Source: Achromobacter mucicolens
GTDB taxonomy: Bacteria; Pseudomonadota; Gammaproteobacteria; Burkholderiales; Burkholderiaceae_B
NCBI RefSeq assembly: GCF_902859725.1
Contig: NZ_CADIJP010000004.1
Span: 248,001-312,000 of the forward strand
Direction of reading: 5' to 3'
Length of the DNA stretch: 64,000 nucleotides
Positions 45,483 through 55,028 of the stretch are shown in pieces (positions within the stretch are counted from its first letter, which is position 1; every line of letters starts with the position of its first letter). The translations under genes and the position numbers were made by a program. The notes under the pieces are model-generated. The model made no database searches. It was not told the origin of the DNA and worked only from the letters and a program-made list of their open reading frames with translations.

Positions 45483-46627
45483 AAAACAGACGCGCATCAC
45501 TGCTGGCCCGCCAATGGCAGCGCGGCGGCTGGCTGTCCACCGCCCTGCGCCCCCTGTCCGCGCTGACCGCCTGGGCGGTGGCGCGCAAGCGCGAACGCTA
45601 CACCAGCGGCGCCAAGGTGGCGTACCGCGCCCCCGTGCCGGTGGTCGTGATCGGCAACATCTTCGTGGGCGGCACGGGCAAGACGCCCATGGTGATTGCC
45701 ACGGTCGAGAACCTGCGGGCGCGCGGCTACACGCCGGGCGTGGTCAGCCGGGGCTATGGGGTCAAGGTCGGCCCCCACCCCCGCGTGGGACTGGGCGACC
45801 TGGAAGCCGCCCGTTTCGGCGACGAACCGGCGTTGATCGCCCGCGCCACGGGTGCGCCGGTGTCCATCCACCCCAGGCGCGCACTTGCGGCCCAGGCGCT
45901 GCTGCGGGCGCACCCGCGCGTTGACGTCATCGTCTCGGACGACGGCCTGCAACACCTGGCGCTTGCACGGGATATCGAAATCGTGGTGCAGGACCAACGC
46001 GGCGTGGGCAACCGGCGCCTGTTGCCTGCCGGCCCCTTGCGCGAACCCGCCAGCCGGCTGGCCGACGTGGACGCCGTGGTGACCAACATCGGCACGCCGG
46101 AGCAGTCCCTTACGGTGTCTGACACCCTTGCGGCACACTCGCGGCATGAAGGCGGTCTCCCCAGGGTGTCAGACACCGCAAGCCCCCCTCCGCGCCAGGT
46201 CCAGATGTGGCTCGAACCCGGTCTGGCGCGCCATATCGGGGGACGTGACACGCAGCCGCTGTCCGCCTTTGCCGGGCAGCCGCGCATCGCGGCCGCGGCC
46301 GGCATCGGCAATCCGGAGCGCTTTTTCACCACGCTGCGGGCAGCCGGCATCACGCTGTCCGCGACGCTCCCGCTGCCCGACCACCACGACTACGCCACGT
46401 CGCCGTTCCAGGCGCTGGACGCCGACGTCATCCTGGTGACCGCCAAGGACGCCATCAAATGCGGCGCCCTGAACGATCCCCGGCTGTGGGAAGTGCCCGT
46501 GCAAGCCGCGTTCTCCGACCCGGCGCTCTTTGACTGGCTGGCCGACGCGTTGCGCGCCCGAAAAGCGCGCCCGGGCAGCGGCCAGAACGGCAGCGCCAAA
46601 AATCAGGGCCACAACCCAACAGCGTAA
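45479..46627 (+). CDS. lpxK: Tetraacyldisaccharide 4'-kinase LpxK
   Basis: Phosphorylates the 4' position of the lipid A disaccharide precursor at the inner membrane. The Walker A motif [14 protein letters not shown] lies near residue 60. [31 protein letters not shown] (the DxD-like catalytic pair) and [19 protein letters not shown] follow in family order. It starts at TTG overlapping the exbD stop. It has 382 residues, longer than the 325-350 usual in the family. Part of the excess is a segment near residues 212-234 (LTVSDTL to RVSDTAS) encoded by a pair of palindromic repeats. The reading frame is intact. Confidence 0.95.
   Translation: MKNRRASLLARQWQRGGWLSTALRPLSALTAWAVARKRERYTSGAKVAYRAPVPVVVIGNIFVGGTGKTPMVIATVENLRARGYTPGVVSRGYGVKVGPHPRVGLGDLEAARFGDEPALIARATGAPVSIHPRRALAAQALLRAHPRVDVIVSDDGLQHLALARDIEIVVQDQRGVGNRRLLPAGPLREPASRLADVDAVVTNIGTPEQSLTVSDTLAAHSRHEGGLPRVSDTASPPPRQVQMWLEPGLARHIGGRDTQPLSAFAGQPRIAAAAGIGNPERFFTTLRAAGITLSATLPLPDHHDYATSPFQALDADVILVTAKDAIKCGALNDPRLWEVPVQAAFSDPALFDWLADALRARKARPGSGQNGSAKNQGHNPTA
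46113..46178. repeat. Inverted pair of palindromic repeats inside lpxK
   Basis: CGGTGTCTGACACCCT at 46113-46128 and its exact reverse complement at 46163-46178 form a 16-bp inverted repeat with a 34-bp spacer. Each arm holds the 13-bp palindrome GGTGTC-W-GACACC. The whole resembles a REP/BIME-type dispersed element that has entered the gene without breaking the frame. Confidence 0.75.
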
Positions 46628-46696
46628 CCGGCAGCTTGGCCCAACCCCGACGAGCCGCGCGCTGTCCGGGGGCAAAACTGTTTTAGAATCCCGGTC

Positions 46697-46879
46697 ATGG
46701 AATCCCGCCTTCTCGACATCCTCGTTTGCCCCTTGTGCAAGGGCCGCCTCGAACACGACCGCCAGCAGGCCGAGCTGATCTGCCGCGCGGATCGCCTGGC
46801 CTTCCCGATACGCGACGGCATTCCGGTCATGCTGGAGTCCGAAGCGCGCGCGCTGGACGACGCCGCAGCCCCCCGCTGA
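46697..46879 (+). CDS. ycaR: Trm112/YcaR-family small zinc-ribbon-like protein
   Basis: Protein of 60 residues in the Trm112 family. It opens [20 protein letters not shown], with the CPxC pair at residues 11-14, and continues [20 protein letters not shown], the family's second signature. The bacterial Cys set is incomplete compared with zinc-binding homologues. Its constant position between lpxK and kdsB suggests a link to lipopolysaccharide synthesis, but the role is unknown; in eukaryotes and archaea relatives activate methyltransferases. kdsB starts 10 bp downstream. Confidence 0.9.
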   Translation: MESRLLDILVCPLCKGRLEHDRQQAELICRADRLAFPIRDGIPVMLESEARALDDAAAPR

Positions 46880-46889
46880 CCGCCGCATC

Positions 46890-47654
46890 GTGAGCTTCAT
46901 CGCCATCATTCCGGCGCGCACCGCCTCGACCCGCCTGCCCGACAAGCCGCTTGCCGACATCGCCGGCAAACCCATGGTCGTGCGCACCGCGGATCGCGCC
47001 GCGCTGTCGGGCGCCTCGCAGATCTTCATCGCGACCGATGACCTGCGCGTGCAGCAGGCGGTGCAGGCGCACGGGCTGCGCGCCCTGATGACCCGCGGCG
47101 ACCACCCCACCGGCACGGACCGACTGGCCGAGGCGGTCGAGCAACTGGGCCTGCCCGACGACGCGATCGTCGTGAACGTGCAGGGCGACGAGCCCCTCAT
47201 CGAACCCGAACTCATCGACGCAGTCGCCGCCAAGCTGCAGGCCTATCCGCAGGCAGACATCGCCACCTGCGCGTGCCCGCTGGCCGACGCCGAGGCGCTG
47301 TTCAATCCCAACGTCGTCAAGCTCGTCTGCGCCGCGGACGACCGCGCGCTGTACTTTTCGCGCGCCCCCATTCCGTGGGCGCGCGACGCGCTGGCGGGCG
47401 GCGCACGCGTGCTGGCCGACGGCCTGCCCGCGTGGCATCACATCGGCCTGTACGCCTACCGAGCCTCGTTCCTGCGCCGGTTCCCCACGCTGCCGCAAGG
47501 CACGCTGGAACGCTTCGAATCGCTGGAGCAACTGCGCGCCATGGAGCATGGCCACACGATCGTCGTCCATCGGGCGTCGACGCCTCCTGCAGGCGGGGTA
47601 GATACCCCGGCCGACCTGGAGCGCGTCCGCTTGATCTACAGCAAACCGATATAA
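46890..47654 (+). CDS. kdsB: 3-deoxy-manno-octulosonate cytidylyltransferase
   Basis: Activates Kdo to CMP-Kdo for lipopolysaccharide inner core. It has 254 residues. The nucleotide-binding start [20 protein letters not shown], then [20 protein letters not shown] and [19 protein letters not shown], is the family signature. The metal-binding Asp lies in QGDEPL, and [10 protein letters not shown] is near the end. It begins with GTG and has a weak ribosome site, so it may be coupled to ycaR, which ends ten bases upstream. Confidence 0.97.
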   Translation: MSFIAIIPARTASTRLPDKPLADIAGKPMVVRTADRAALSGASQIFIATDDLRVQQAVQAHGLRALMTRGDHPTGTDRLAEAVEQLGLPDDAIVVNVQGDEPLIEPELIDAVAAKLQAYPQADIATCACPLADAEALFNPNVVKLVCAADDRALYFSRAPIPWARDALAGGARVLADGLPAWHHIGLYAYRASFLRRFPTLPQGTLERFESLEQLRAMEHGHTIVVHRASTPPAGGVDTPADLERVRLIYSKPI

Positions 47655-47727
47655 GGGTTATTTCGCATGGCGCAGCCCCGCATTGGCTGCTGCGTTGCGG
47701 CATAATCCCCCGGATCACAAAAAATAA

Positions 47728-48402
<675 letters not shown>

Positions 48403-48421
48403 TCGGCGCCTCGACGGCCCA

Positions 48422-48476
48422 AAGGCCTTCGGCGCCGGCCGGACGCACCGCGTTCCGGCCCTGGCCCGAAGGCCTT
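48422..48476. repeat. Long inverted repeat after adk
   Basis: AAGGCCTTCGG at 48422-48432 pairs with CCGAAGGCCTT at 48466-48476. An inner GGCCGGA/TTCCGGCC pairing lies inside. It stands 19 bp past the adk stop and probably forms a stable 3' structure without a T-run. Confidence 0.5.
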
Positions 48477-48536
48477 GTCGCATCCGGCGCCCGGCGCGCC
48501 GCCTCCCTTCCCTTGAACTGATCTGGTGGTACACAC

Positions 48537-49295
48537 ATGGAAATCGCGAACAAGGTATTCATCGTTACCGGCGGCGCATCCGGCCTGGGCGCCGGCACCG
48601 CCCGCATGCTGGTTGAAAACGGCGCGAAGGTCGTCATTGCCGACCTGCAGGACGAGCCCGGCGAAGCCCTCGCCAAGGAACTCGGCCAGCGCTACGTGCA
48701 CTGCGACGTAACGCAGGAAGCCGACGGCAAGAAGGTCGTGGCCGCCGCGCTGGAACTGGGCTCGCTGTTTGGTCTGGTGAACTGCGCGGGCGTTGCCCCC
48801 GCCGCCAAGATCGTCGGCAAGAACGGCGCGCATCCGCTGGACCTGTTCCAGAAGGTCGTGTCGATCAACCTGATCGGCAGCTTCAACATGATGCGCCTGG
48901 CCGCCGAAGCCATGAGCGCCAATACGCCCGAGCCCACCGGCGAGCGCGGCGTGATGATCAACACGGCGTCGGTTGCCGCGTTTGACGGCCAGATCGGCCA
49001 GGCGGCCTACGCCGCCTCCAAGGCGGGCGTGGCCGGCATGACGCTACCCATTGCACGCGACCTGGCCAAGACCGGCATCCGCTGCATGACCATCGCCCCG
49101 GGCATTTTCGGCACCCCGATGATCTTCGGCATGCCGCAGGAAGTACAGGATTCGCTGGCCGCCAGCATCCCCTTCCCCGCACGCCTGGGCCGGCCGGAAG
49201 ACTACGCCAAGCTGGTCCACAGCATCATCACCAACGACATGCTCAACGGCGAAACGATCCGTCTGGACGGCGCCATCCGCATGCCGCCGAAGTAA
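48537..49295 (+). CDS. SDR-family 3-hydroxyacyl-CoA dehydrogenase (type II-like)
   Basis: NAD(H)-dependent short-chain dehydrogenase of 252 residues. Cofactor motif [15 protein letters not shown] at 12-26, D of VIADLQ selecting NAD, NCAG near 80, and the catalytic set S ([11 protein letters not shown]), Y-x-x-x-K ([13 protein letters not shown]). The insert [20 protein letters not shown] and tail [12 protein letters not shown] match type II 3-hydroxyacyl-CoA (2-methyl-3-hydroxybutyryl-CoA) dehydrogenases, which act in isoleucine and short fatty-acid breakdown. It stands alone between adk and murJ; a 9-bp GGCCGGCCC hairpin follows at 49308-49329. Confidence 0.88.
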   Translation: MEIANKVFIVTGGASGLGAGTARMLVENGAKVVIADLQDEPGEALAKELGQRYVHCDVTQEADGKKVVAAALELGSLFGLVNCAGVAPAAKIVGKNGAHPLDLFQKVVSINLIGSFNMMRLAAEAMSANTPEPTGERGVMINTASVAAFDGQIGQAAYAASKAGVAGMTLPIARDLAKTGIRCMTIAPGIFGTPMIFGMPQEVQDSLAASIPFPARLGRPEDYAKLVHSIITNDMLNGETIRLDGAIRMPPK

Positions 49296-49399
49296 ATCCA
49301 GCGCAATGGCCGGCCCGCCTGGGCCGGCCGTGCTGGCGGCCGGCATTCCGTCCCCACCCTCCGCGGCGATCCGGCCCGCATTCTCTTCAGTAGTCATCC

Positions 49400-50959
49400 A
49401 TGAGCCTGTTCCGTTCGGCCGCCACGGTCAGCAGTTTCACGTTGCTGTCCCGCATTTCCGGCCTGGTCCGCGACATCCTGGTGGCCCGCGCCTTTGGCGC
49501 CGGCCCCATTACCGACGCGTTCTGGGTTGCCTTCCGCATTCCCAACCTGCTGCGCCGCCTGTTCGCCGAGGGCGCCTTCGCCCAGGCTTTCGTGCCCATC
49601 CTGGGCGCCGCGCGCAACAACCGCTCCGAAGACGAAGTCCGCACGCTGCTGGACCGCGTCGCCCTGCTGCTGACCGCCGCATTGATGCTGGTCACGCTGA
49701 TCGGCATCATCGCGGCGCCCTGGGTGGTGTCGGCGATGGCCAGCGGCCTGCGCGGCGCGGCGCGCGACACCGAATTCGGCGCGGCGGTCTGGATGACGCG
49801 GATGATGTTCCCCTACATCCTCTGCATGTCCCTGATCGCCTTCGCGTCCGGCGTGCTCAACACGTGGCGCCGCTTCGCGGTCCCGGCCTTCACGCCCGTG
49901 CTGCTGAATCTGTCCATGATCGGCGCCTGCATCTGGCTTGCGCCGCGCATGGACGTGCCGGTGTATGCGCTGGCGGTCGGCGTCATGATCGGCGGCGTGG
50001 CGCAACTGGCCGTTCAGTGGGTCGCGCTGGCGCGCCTGGGCCTCACGCCGCGCTTTTCGCTGCGCTTTGGCCAGGCCTGGGCCGATCCCACCGTGCAGCG
50101 CATCCTCAAGCAGATGGCGCCCGCCACGCTGGGCGTATCCGTCGCGCAGATCTCGCTGCTCATCAACACCAATATCGCCACGTGGCTGACGCCTGGCAGC
50201 GTGACGTGGCTGTCGTTCGCCGACCGCCTGATGGAATTTCCCACGGCCCTCCTGGGCGTGGCGTTGGGCACCGTCCTGCTGCCAAGCCTGTCCGCCGCGC
50301 ACGCCCGCGACGATCACGGCGGCTACAGCGCACTGCTTGACTGGGGACTGCGCCTGGTCCTGCTGTTGGGCCTGCCCGCCGCCGTCGGCATGGCGCTGCT
50401 GTCCGATGGGCTGGTCGCCACGCTGTTCCATTACGGCGCCTTCGACGCCCAGGACGTATTGCAGACCCGCTTGGCGGTGATCTCCTACTCGGCGGGATTG
50501 ATCGGCCTGCTTGCGGTCAAGATCCTGGCCCCCGGGTTTTACGCCAAACAGGACATCCGCACGCCCGTGAAGATCGCCATCGCCGTGCTGGTGGTGACGC
50601 AGCTGCTGAACGTGGCGCTGGTCCCCACGCTGGCGCATGCCGGACTTGCCCTGGCCATCGGCCTGGGCGCGTGCCTGAATGCCCTGGCGCTGTTGATCGG
50701 CCTTCGACGCCGCGGCGTCTACCAGCCGGGCGCCGGCTGGACGGCATTTGCCCTGCGCCTGGTGCCCGCCCTGGCGGGACTGGCCGCGTTGCTCTGGTAT
50801 GCGGACACCCGCATCGATTGGATCGCCCTGCAGGCGCATGCCGGCCAGCGCGCGCTCCTTTTGGCCGGGGTGCTGGCCGCCAGCGGCGTGGTGTATTTCG
50901 GCATGTTGTTACTGTTTGGATTTCGTCCCAGGGACTTCGGACGACGCCCGAAGCCGTAA
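49400..50959 (+). CDS. murJ: Lipid II flippase MurJ
   Basis: Moves lipid II across the inner membrane for peptidoglycan synthesis. It has 519 residues and about 14 membrane helices. The opening MSLFRSAATVSSFTLLSRIS, then GLVRDILVARAFGAGPITDA and RRLFAEGAFAQAFVPIL, is the MurJ/MviN signature with its charged cavity arginines. FADRLMEFPTALLGVALGTV is a second landmark. The ribosome site is weak. A clear terminator follows at 50989-51013. In related genomes murJ normally lies beside rpsT; here a FecR-type gene separates them. Confidence 0.97.
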   Translation: MSLFRSAATVSSFTLLSRISGLVRDILVARAFGAGPITDAFWVAFRIPNLLRRLFAEGAFAQAFVPILGAARNNRSEDEVRTLLDRVALLLTAALMLVTLIGIIAAPWVVSAMASGLRGAARDTEFGAAVWMTRMMFPYILCMSLIAFASGVLNTWRRFAVPAFTPVLLNLSMIGACIWLAPRMDVPVYALAVGVMIGGVAQLAVQWVALARLGLTPRFSLRFGQAWADPTVQRILKQMAPATLGVSVAQISLLINTNIATWLTPGSVTWLSFADRLMEFPTALLGVALGTVLLPSLSAAHARDDHGGYSALLDWGLRLVLLLGLPAAVGMALLSDGLVATLFHYGAFDAQDVLQTRLAVISYSAGLIGLLAVKILAPGFYAKQDIRTPVKIAIAVLVVTQLLNVALVPTLAHAGLALAIGLGACLNALALLIGLRRRGVYQPGAGWTAFALRLVPALAGLAALLWYADTRIDWIALQAHAGQRALLLAGVLAASGVVYFGMLLLFGFRPRDFGRRPKP

Positions 50960-50988
50960 TTCCCCCTTTTTGGGCTACATTGCCATCC

Positions 50989-51013
50989 AAAAGCCGGCCA
51001 AACGCCGGCTTTT
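50989..51013 (+). terminator. murJ terminator
   Basis: AAAAGCCGGC at 50989-50998 pairs with GCCGGCTTTT at 51004-51013 around a 5-base loop, 30 bp after the murJ stop. Confidence 0.88.
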
Positions 51014-51154
51014 CGCACTAAATTCGTCAAGAATTGACAAGCAGGCCGTAATCTTTGGTAAAAAACCTTTATGATTTAAAAATTGCGACTGAGAGGACCC
51101 CCTGCTGGCCCCGGCTGGCGGGAATATGAAGTGAAGTACGCCCAAGGACAACCC

Positions 51155-52123
51155 ATGGCGGACCAGGTGATCAATTGGCTGCTATTGCTGCGCTCTGGCA
51201 AAGCAACGGCCCAGGACTACAACGACTTCCTGGCGTGGCGAGCGGCCGACCCTGTCCATGAGAACGCCTGGCAGCAATTGACGGGCACCCTGGCGGGATC
51301 GTCGTTCGGCCGGCTTGGCGATGTTTACGCCACCGGCAGCGGCGGCGCCTCGGGCGCGGCCCCCTCGCTGATCCCTCCCCCGCCCGCGGCCATCATGCCG
51401 CCCCGCCGCCGATTCCTGACTGGTGCGCTTGCGCTCGCCGGTACGGGCGCGGCCGCCGCTTACGTCGGCAACGCCTTCTACCCGCTGAACAACGTCGCCG
51501 CTGACGCAGCCACGGCAACGGGCGAACGCCGCCGCTACCTGCTGTCCGACGGCAGCCAGCTCCTGCTCGACGCCCGCAGCCGCGTCGACCTGGATTTCAC
51601 AGCCGCGTACCGCCAGGTCCGGTTGCTCGATGGCGCGGTCACCGTGTCCGTCGCGCCGGACGCCCGCCGTCCGTTCCTGGTCCAGACGGCGCAGGGCACG
51701 GTCCGCGCACTGGGCACCCGCTACATGGTGCGCCAGCAGGCGCAGCGCACGGTCGTGGTCGTGCACGAGCACGAAGTCGAAGTCGAGACCATGTCGGGCG
51801 CTCACGGCACCATCCGCGCCGGCACCGGCGCCCGCTTCGACAATGCCCGCATGGACACCCCCCGCGCTGAACTGATGGCCGAAGCCGCCTGGGAGTCTGG
51901 TTGGGTGGAGGCCCGCGGCCGCCCGCTGACGGAAGTCATCGCCGCGCTGCGCCCCTATCGCAGCGGCACCCTGCGCGTGTCGATGGCCGCCGGCGGCCTG
52001 CCCGTGTCGGGGCATTTTCCGCTGGACGACACCGACGCCGCGCTGGACAGCCTGCAGAATCTGATGCCGATCCAGGTGCGCCGGTTCACGCCGTGGTTCG
52101 TGTCCATCAGCGTCGCGGCCTGA
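51155..52123 (+). CDS. FecR-family anti-sigma/signal-transfer protein (orphan)
   Basis: Protein of 322 residues. Residues 1-65 resemble the cytoplasmic FecR N-domain that binds an ECF sigma factor (VINWLLLLRSGKATAQDYND, then FLAWRAADPVHENAWQQL). A single membrane segment near residue 85-105 is preceded by MPPRRRFLTGALALAGTG, a twin-arginine-like signal; FecR itself is known to use the Tat route. The periplasmic FecR domain (RYLLSDGSQLLLDARSRVDL, VQTAQGTVRALGTRYMVRQ) and a C-terminal STN-like region (VSGHFPLDDTDAALDSLQNL) follow. Start at the ATG with AAGGA upstream. No FecI sigma gene or TonB receptor is adjacent. TTGACA at 51034 may belong to its promoter. Confidence 0.88.
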   Translation: MADQVINWLLLLRSGKATAQDYNDFLAWRAADPVHENAWQQLTGTLAGSSFGRLGDVYATGSGGASGAAPSLIPPPPAAIMPPRRRFLTGALALAGTGAAAAYVGNAFYPLNNVAADAATATGERRRYLLSDGSQLLLDARSRVDLDFTAAYRQVRLLDGAVTVSVAPDARRPFLVQTAQGTVRALGTRYMVRQQAQRTVVVVHEHEVEVETMSGAHGTIRAGTGARFDNARMDTPRAELMAEAAWESGWVEARGRPLTEVIAALRPYRSGTLRVSMAAGGLPVSGHFPLDDTDAALDSLQNLMPIQVRRFTPWFVSISVAA

Positions 52124-52325
52124 CAACGACGGCCACGAAGGTCTGCCGGGCGCGGCGCTTTCCGTTGTATACTACGCACCGTGTTTTTATCCAGTAGGCG
52201 CCGCGAATTTTCCTCGCGTTTTCAAGAGGATCAATCGCAAGGGTTCTCCAACCCGGGAATTCTTCCCAGCAGCGCCCTCCCGCCCGGTTGACGGGCGCTC
52301 CATCGGTTGAAGCGACATTAAAAGC

Positions 52326-52353
52326 TTGCATTCCCCACGGGGCTTGCTACAAT
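52326..52353 (+). promoter_or_regulatory. rpsT promoter
   Basis: TTGCAT at 52326-52331, 16 bases, then TACAAT at 52348-52353 gives a leader of about 28 bases to the rpsT ATG. A second -10-like TATACT at 52168-52173 may start a longer leader. The rest of the 264-bp gap contains GCGCCC/GGGCGC and CGCG stems but no gene. Confidence 0.65.
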
Positions 52354-52387
52354 GTTCGACTTTGCCGAATTCAACTTACAAAGCAAC

Positions 52388-52651
52388 ATGGCCAATACCG
52401 CCCAAGCCCGCAAGCGCGCTCGCCAATCCGTTGAGCGCAACAAGCACAATTCCAGCCTGCGCTCGATGCTGCGCACCGCCATCAAGCGCGTTCGCCAATC
52501 CATCGCCGCTGGCGACAAGGCTGCGGCTGGCGAAGTGTTCCAGAAGGCCACCAGCGTGATCGATCGCGTGGCTGACAAGAACATCATCCACAAGAACAAG
52601 GCTGCTCGCCACAAGAGCCGCCTGGCTGCCGCCATCAAGGCGCTGGCCTAA
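52388..52651 (+). CDS. rpsT: 30S ribosomal protein S20
   Basis: Primary 16S rRNA-binding ribosomal protein of 87 residues, very basic and helical. The start [20 protein letters not shown] and end [19 protein letters not shown] are characteristic. ATG 52388 gives the family N-terminus; the upstream in-frame ATG at 52352 lies within the promoter -10 box. The ribosome site is poor, as in Escherichia coli, where S20 limits its own translation. Two hairpins follow, the second with a T-run. Confidence 0.98.
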   Translation: MANTAQARKRARQSVERNKHNSSLRSMLRTAIKRVRQSIAAGDKAAAGEVFQKATSVIDRVADKNIIHKNKAARHKSRLAAAIKALA

Positions 52652-52664
52652 GCCATTCTGCCGC

Positions 52665-52728
52665 CCCGGTTTTCGGGGCGTCACGAATACGGCAAATGAA
52701 GAAGGATGCCCGCGGGCATCCTTTTTTT
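52665..52728. terminator. rpsT terminator (also faces lysR)
   Basis: AAGGATGCCCG at 52702-52712 is followed directly by its reverse complement CGGGCATCCTT (52713-52723) and a T-run of eight in total. A smaller CGCCCCG/CGGGGCG hairpin lies in front (from about 52665). The next gene converges from the other side. Confidence 0.92.
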
Positions 52729-52750
52729 TGTTGGCTGCAGCCACTGCCCT

Positions 52751-53668
52751 CTACGCGCCCTGCGCGGATGCCAGCTTGCCCTCGATGTCGGCAGCAGCAT
52801 CGCGCAGCGACTCCATGAAGGCCTCGACCAGCGGGTTGCCGGGTCGATGTTCCGGAAACACCACATTGACGCGGAACGGAAACGACCGCGTCAGCGGCCG
52901 GATGTGCAACCCCCGCCCCACGAAGTCCAGCGCCGTCAGCGGATTGACGATGGCCACGCCCAGCCCCTGACGCACGAACGTGCAAACCGATACCGCCGTG
53001 GGCGTTTCCACGATGGACCGGGGCAGCACGCCCGCCTGGGCGAATGCTTCGTCGATCTGGACGCGGTAGGGATCGTTGGCGGACAGGCTGACGAAGGCCT
53101 GCCCTTCGAAATCGGCCAAGCCGAGGGCCGAGCGGGCCAGCAGCGGATGGCCGTCAGGCAGCACGCAGACCTCATCAACCTGAGTCAGCAATTCCAGCCG
53201 CGTGCCGGCGGGAGCCGAATCCTGCTCGGTCAGGCCCAGATCGTAGCGCTGCGCGGTCAGCCATTCTTCCAGCAGCGGCGACTCCTGCGTTTCGACCGAC
53301 AGGCTCACCCCGGGGTGGCGGCCGTGAAAGCGCAGAAACGCATCGGGCAGGATCGAATGCGAGAACGCCGGCAGGGAGATCACCGAGAGCTGCCCTTCGC
53401 GGAACGCGCGCAGACGCGCCGCGGCGGACGCCACGCGCTCCAGGCCGGCGTAGGACTGCCTCACCTCTTCAAAGAGGGCCAGCGCGGGCCTGGTAGCCCG
53501 CAGACGCCCCGCGACGCGTTCAAACAGCGCGAAGCCGATGGTCTGTTCCATCCGCGCCAGCTCGCGGCTGACGGTTGGCTGCGACGTGTTCAGAAATTCC
53601 GCCGCGCGGGTCACGCTGCCGGCGATCATCACGGCACGAAAGACTTCGATGTGGCGATGCGTCAGCAT
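52751..53668 (-). CDS. lysR: LysR-family regulator of lysA
   Basis: Transcription factor of 305 residues. The N-terminal winged helix-turn-helix (HIEVFRAVMIAGSVTRAAEF, then LNTSQPTVSRELARMEQTIG) spans about residues 5-62. A periplasmic-binding-fold effector domain follows (LSVISLPAFSHSILPDAFLR). It is divergent from lysA with 72 bp between the starts, the arrangement of the founding LysR-lysA pair, in which LysR activates lysA when diaminopimelate is high and lysine low. The 72-bp gap would hold the operator; I cannot assign it with confidence. Confidence 0.9.
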   Translation of the reverse strand: MLTHRHIEVFRAVMIAGSVTRAAEFLNTSQPTVSRELARMEQTIGFALFERVAGRLRATRPALALFEEVRQSYAGLERVASAAARLRAFREGQLSVISLPAFSHSILPDAFLRFHGRHPGVSLSVETQESPLLEEWLTAQRYDLGLTEQDSAPAGTRLELLTQVDEVCVLPDGHPLLARSALGLADFEGQAFVSLSANDPYRVQIDEAFAQAGVLPRSIVETPTAVSVCTFVRQGLGVAIVNPLTALDFVGRGLHIRPLTRSFPFRVNVVFPEHRPGNPLVEAFMESLRDAAADIEGKLASAQGA

Positions 53669-53740
53669 CCCAACTCCATATCAGGAATGAATCGATCCCG
53701 AAAATCAAAGCATTTTACTGGATGACGTAGGGCAGGCATC

Positions 53741-55015
53741 ATGCCGCCTTCGATTCACTTTCCTCACGGTTCCGCTTCCATCATGACCTTCGATCCGCGC
53801 CAGCTCACCCAACTTGCCGCCGAACACGGCACGCCGCTCTGGGTGTACGACGCCGCCGTCATCCGCGAACGCATTGCGCAATTGCGCCGCTTCGATACGA
53901 TCCGCTACGCCCAGAAGGCGTGCTCCAACCTGCACATCCTGCGCCTGATGCGCGAGCAAGGCGTGGTCGTGGACGCCGTGTCGCTTGGCGAAATCGAGCG
54001 CAGCCTGGCGGCCGGCTTTGACCCGCGCAGCGAACCCGAAGGCATCGTCTTCACGGCGGACCTCCTCGACCACGCCACGCTGGCCACCGCGCTCAAGCAC
54101 GGCATCACGGTCAACGCCGGGTCGCTGGACATGCTGGACCGCGTGGGCAAGGCATCACCGGGCCATCGCGTCTGGCTGCGCATCAACCCCGGCTTTGGCC
54201 ACGGCCATAGCAACAAGACCAATACCGGCGGCCCGCAAAGCAAGCACGGCATCTGGATCGGCGACGTGGCCGAGGCTATTTCCATCGTGCGCCGGCACGG
54301 CTTGAAGCTGGTGGGCGTGCACATGCACATTGGCTCGGGCGTCGACTACGGCCATCTGTCCAGCGTGTGCGATGCCATGGTGGACGTGGTGAAGTCGCTG
54401 GATCACGACATCGAGGCCATCTCGGCGGGCGGCGGGCTGTCGATCCCCTACCGCGATGGCGAGCCGCGCATCGACTGCGACCACTACTTCTCGCAATGGG
54501 ATGCGGCGCGCCAGCGCATCGCAGCGTACCTGGGGCATGAGATCCGCCTGGAGATCGAACCTGGGCGGTTCCTGATCGCCGAATCCGGCGTGCTGGTCGC
54601 AGAGGTGCATGCCATCAACCGCCGTCCCGAGCGTGATTTCGCGCTGGTCGACGCGGGCTTCAATGACCTGATGCGCCCGGCCATGTACGGCAGCTATCAC
54701 CGGATCTCCGTGCATGCGCCGGACGGCTCGCATCCGCAGGACGCGCCTGAAACGCGCATCGCGGTGGCCGGTCCGCTATGCGAATCGGGCGACGTGTTCA
54801 CGCAGAACGAAGGCGGCGTCATGTCCGACCAGTTGCTGCCGCGTCCGCGCATCGGCGACTTCATGGTCTTTCACAACGCCGGCGCGTACGGCTCATCGAT
54901 GTCCTCGAACTACAACAGCCGCCCGCTGGCGCCCGAAGTCCTGCTGGACAAGGGCGAGGCGCGCCTGATCCGCCGGCGCCAGACCGTCGCGGAGCTGCTG
55001 GCGCTGGAGGCTTGA
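53741..55015 (+). CDS. lysA: Diaminopimelate decarboxylase
   Basis: Last enzyme of lysine synthesis, PLP-dependent, 424 residues. The PLP lysine is K59 in IRYAQKACSN. HMHIGSG, SAGGGLSIPYRDGE (phosphate-binding glycines), LEIEPGRFLIAESG, and CESGDVF with the active-site cysteine from the partner subunit are in family order. The start is uncertain between ATG 53741 (GGGCAGG upstream) and ATG 53783; I chose the first because the second lacks any ribosome site. It converges on an aldolase gene 13 bp away with no clear terminator between them. Confidence 0.96.
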   Translation: MPPSIHFPHGSASIMTFDPRQLTQLAAEHGTPLWVYDAAVIRERIAQLRRFDTIRYAQKACSNLHILRLMREQGVVVDAVSLGEIERSLAAGFDPRSEPEGIVFTADLLDHATLATALKHGITVNAGSLDMLDRVGKASPGHRVWLRINPGFGHGHSNKTNTGGPQSKHGIWIGDVAEAISIVRRHGLKLVGVHMHIGSGVDYGHLSSVCDAMVDVVKSLDHDIEAISAGGGLSIPYRDGEPRIDCDHYFSQWDAARQRIAAYLGHEIRLEIEPGRFLIAESGVLVAEVHAINRRPERDFALVDAGFNDLMRPAMYGSYHRISVHAPDGSHPQDAPETRIAVAGPLCESGDVFTQNEGGVMSDQLLPRPRIGDFMVFHNAGAYGSSMSSNYNSRPLAPEVLLDKGEARLIRRRQTVAELLALEA

Positions 55016-55028
55016 GCGAACCTGGGCT

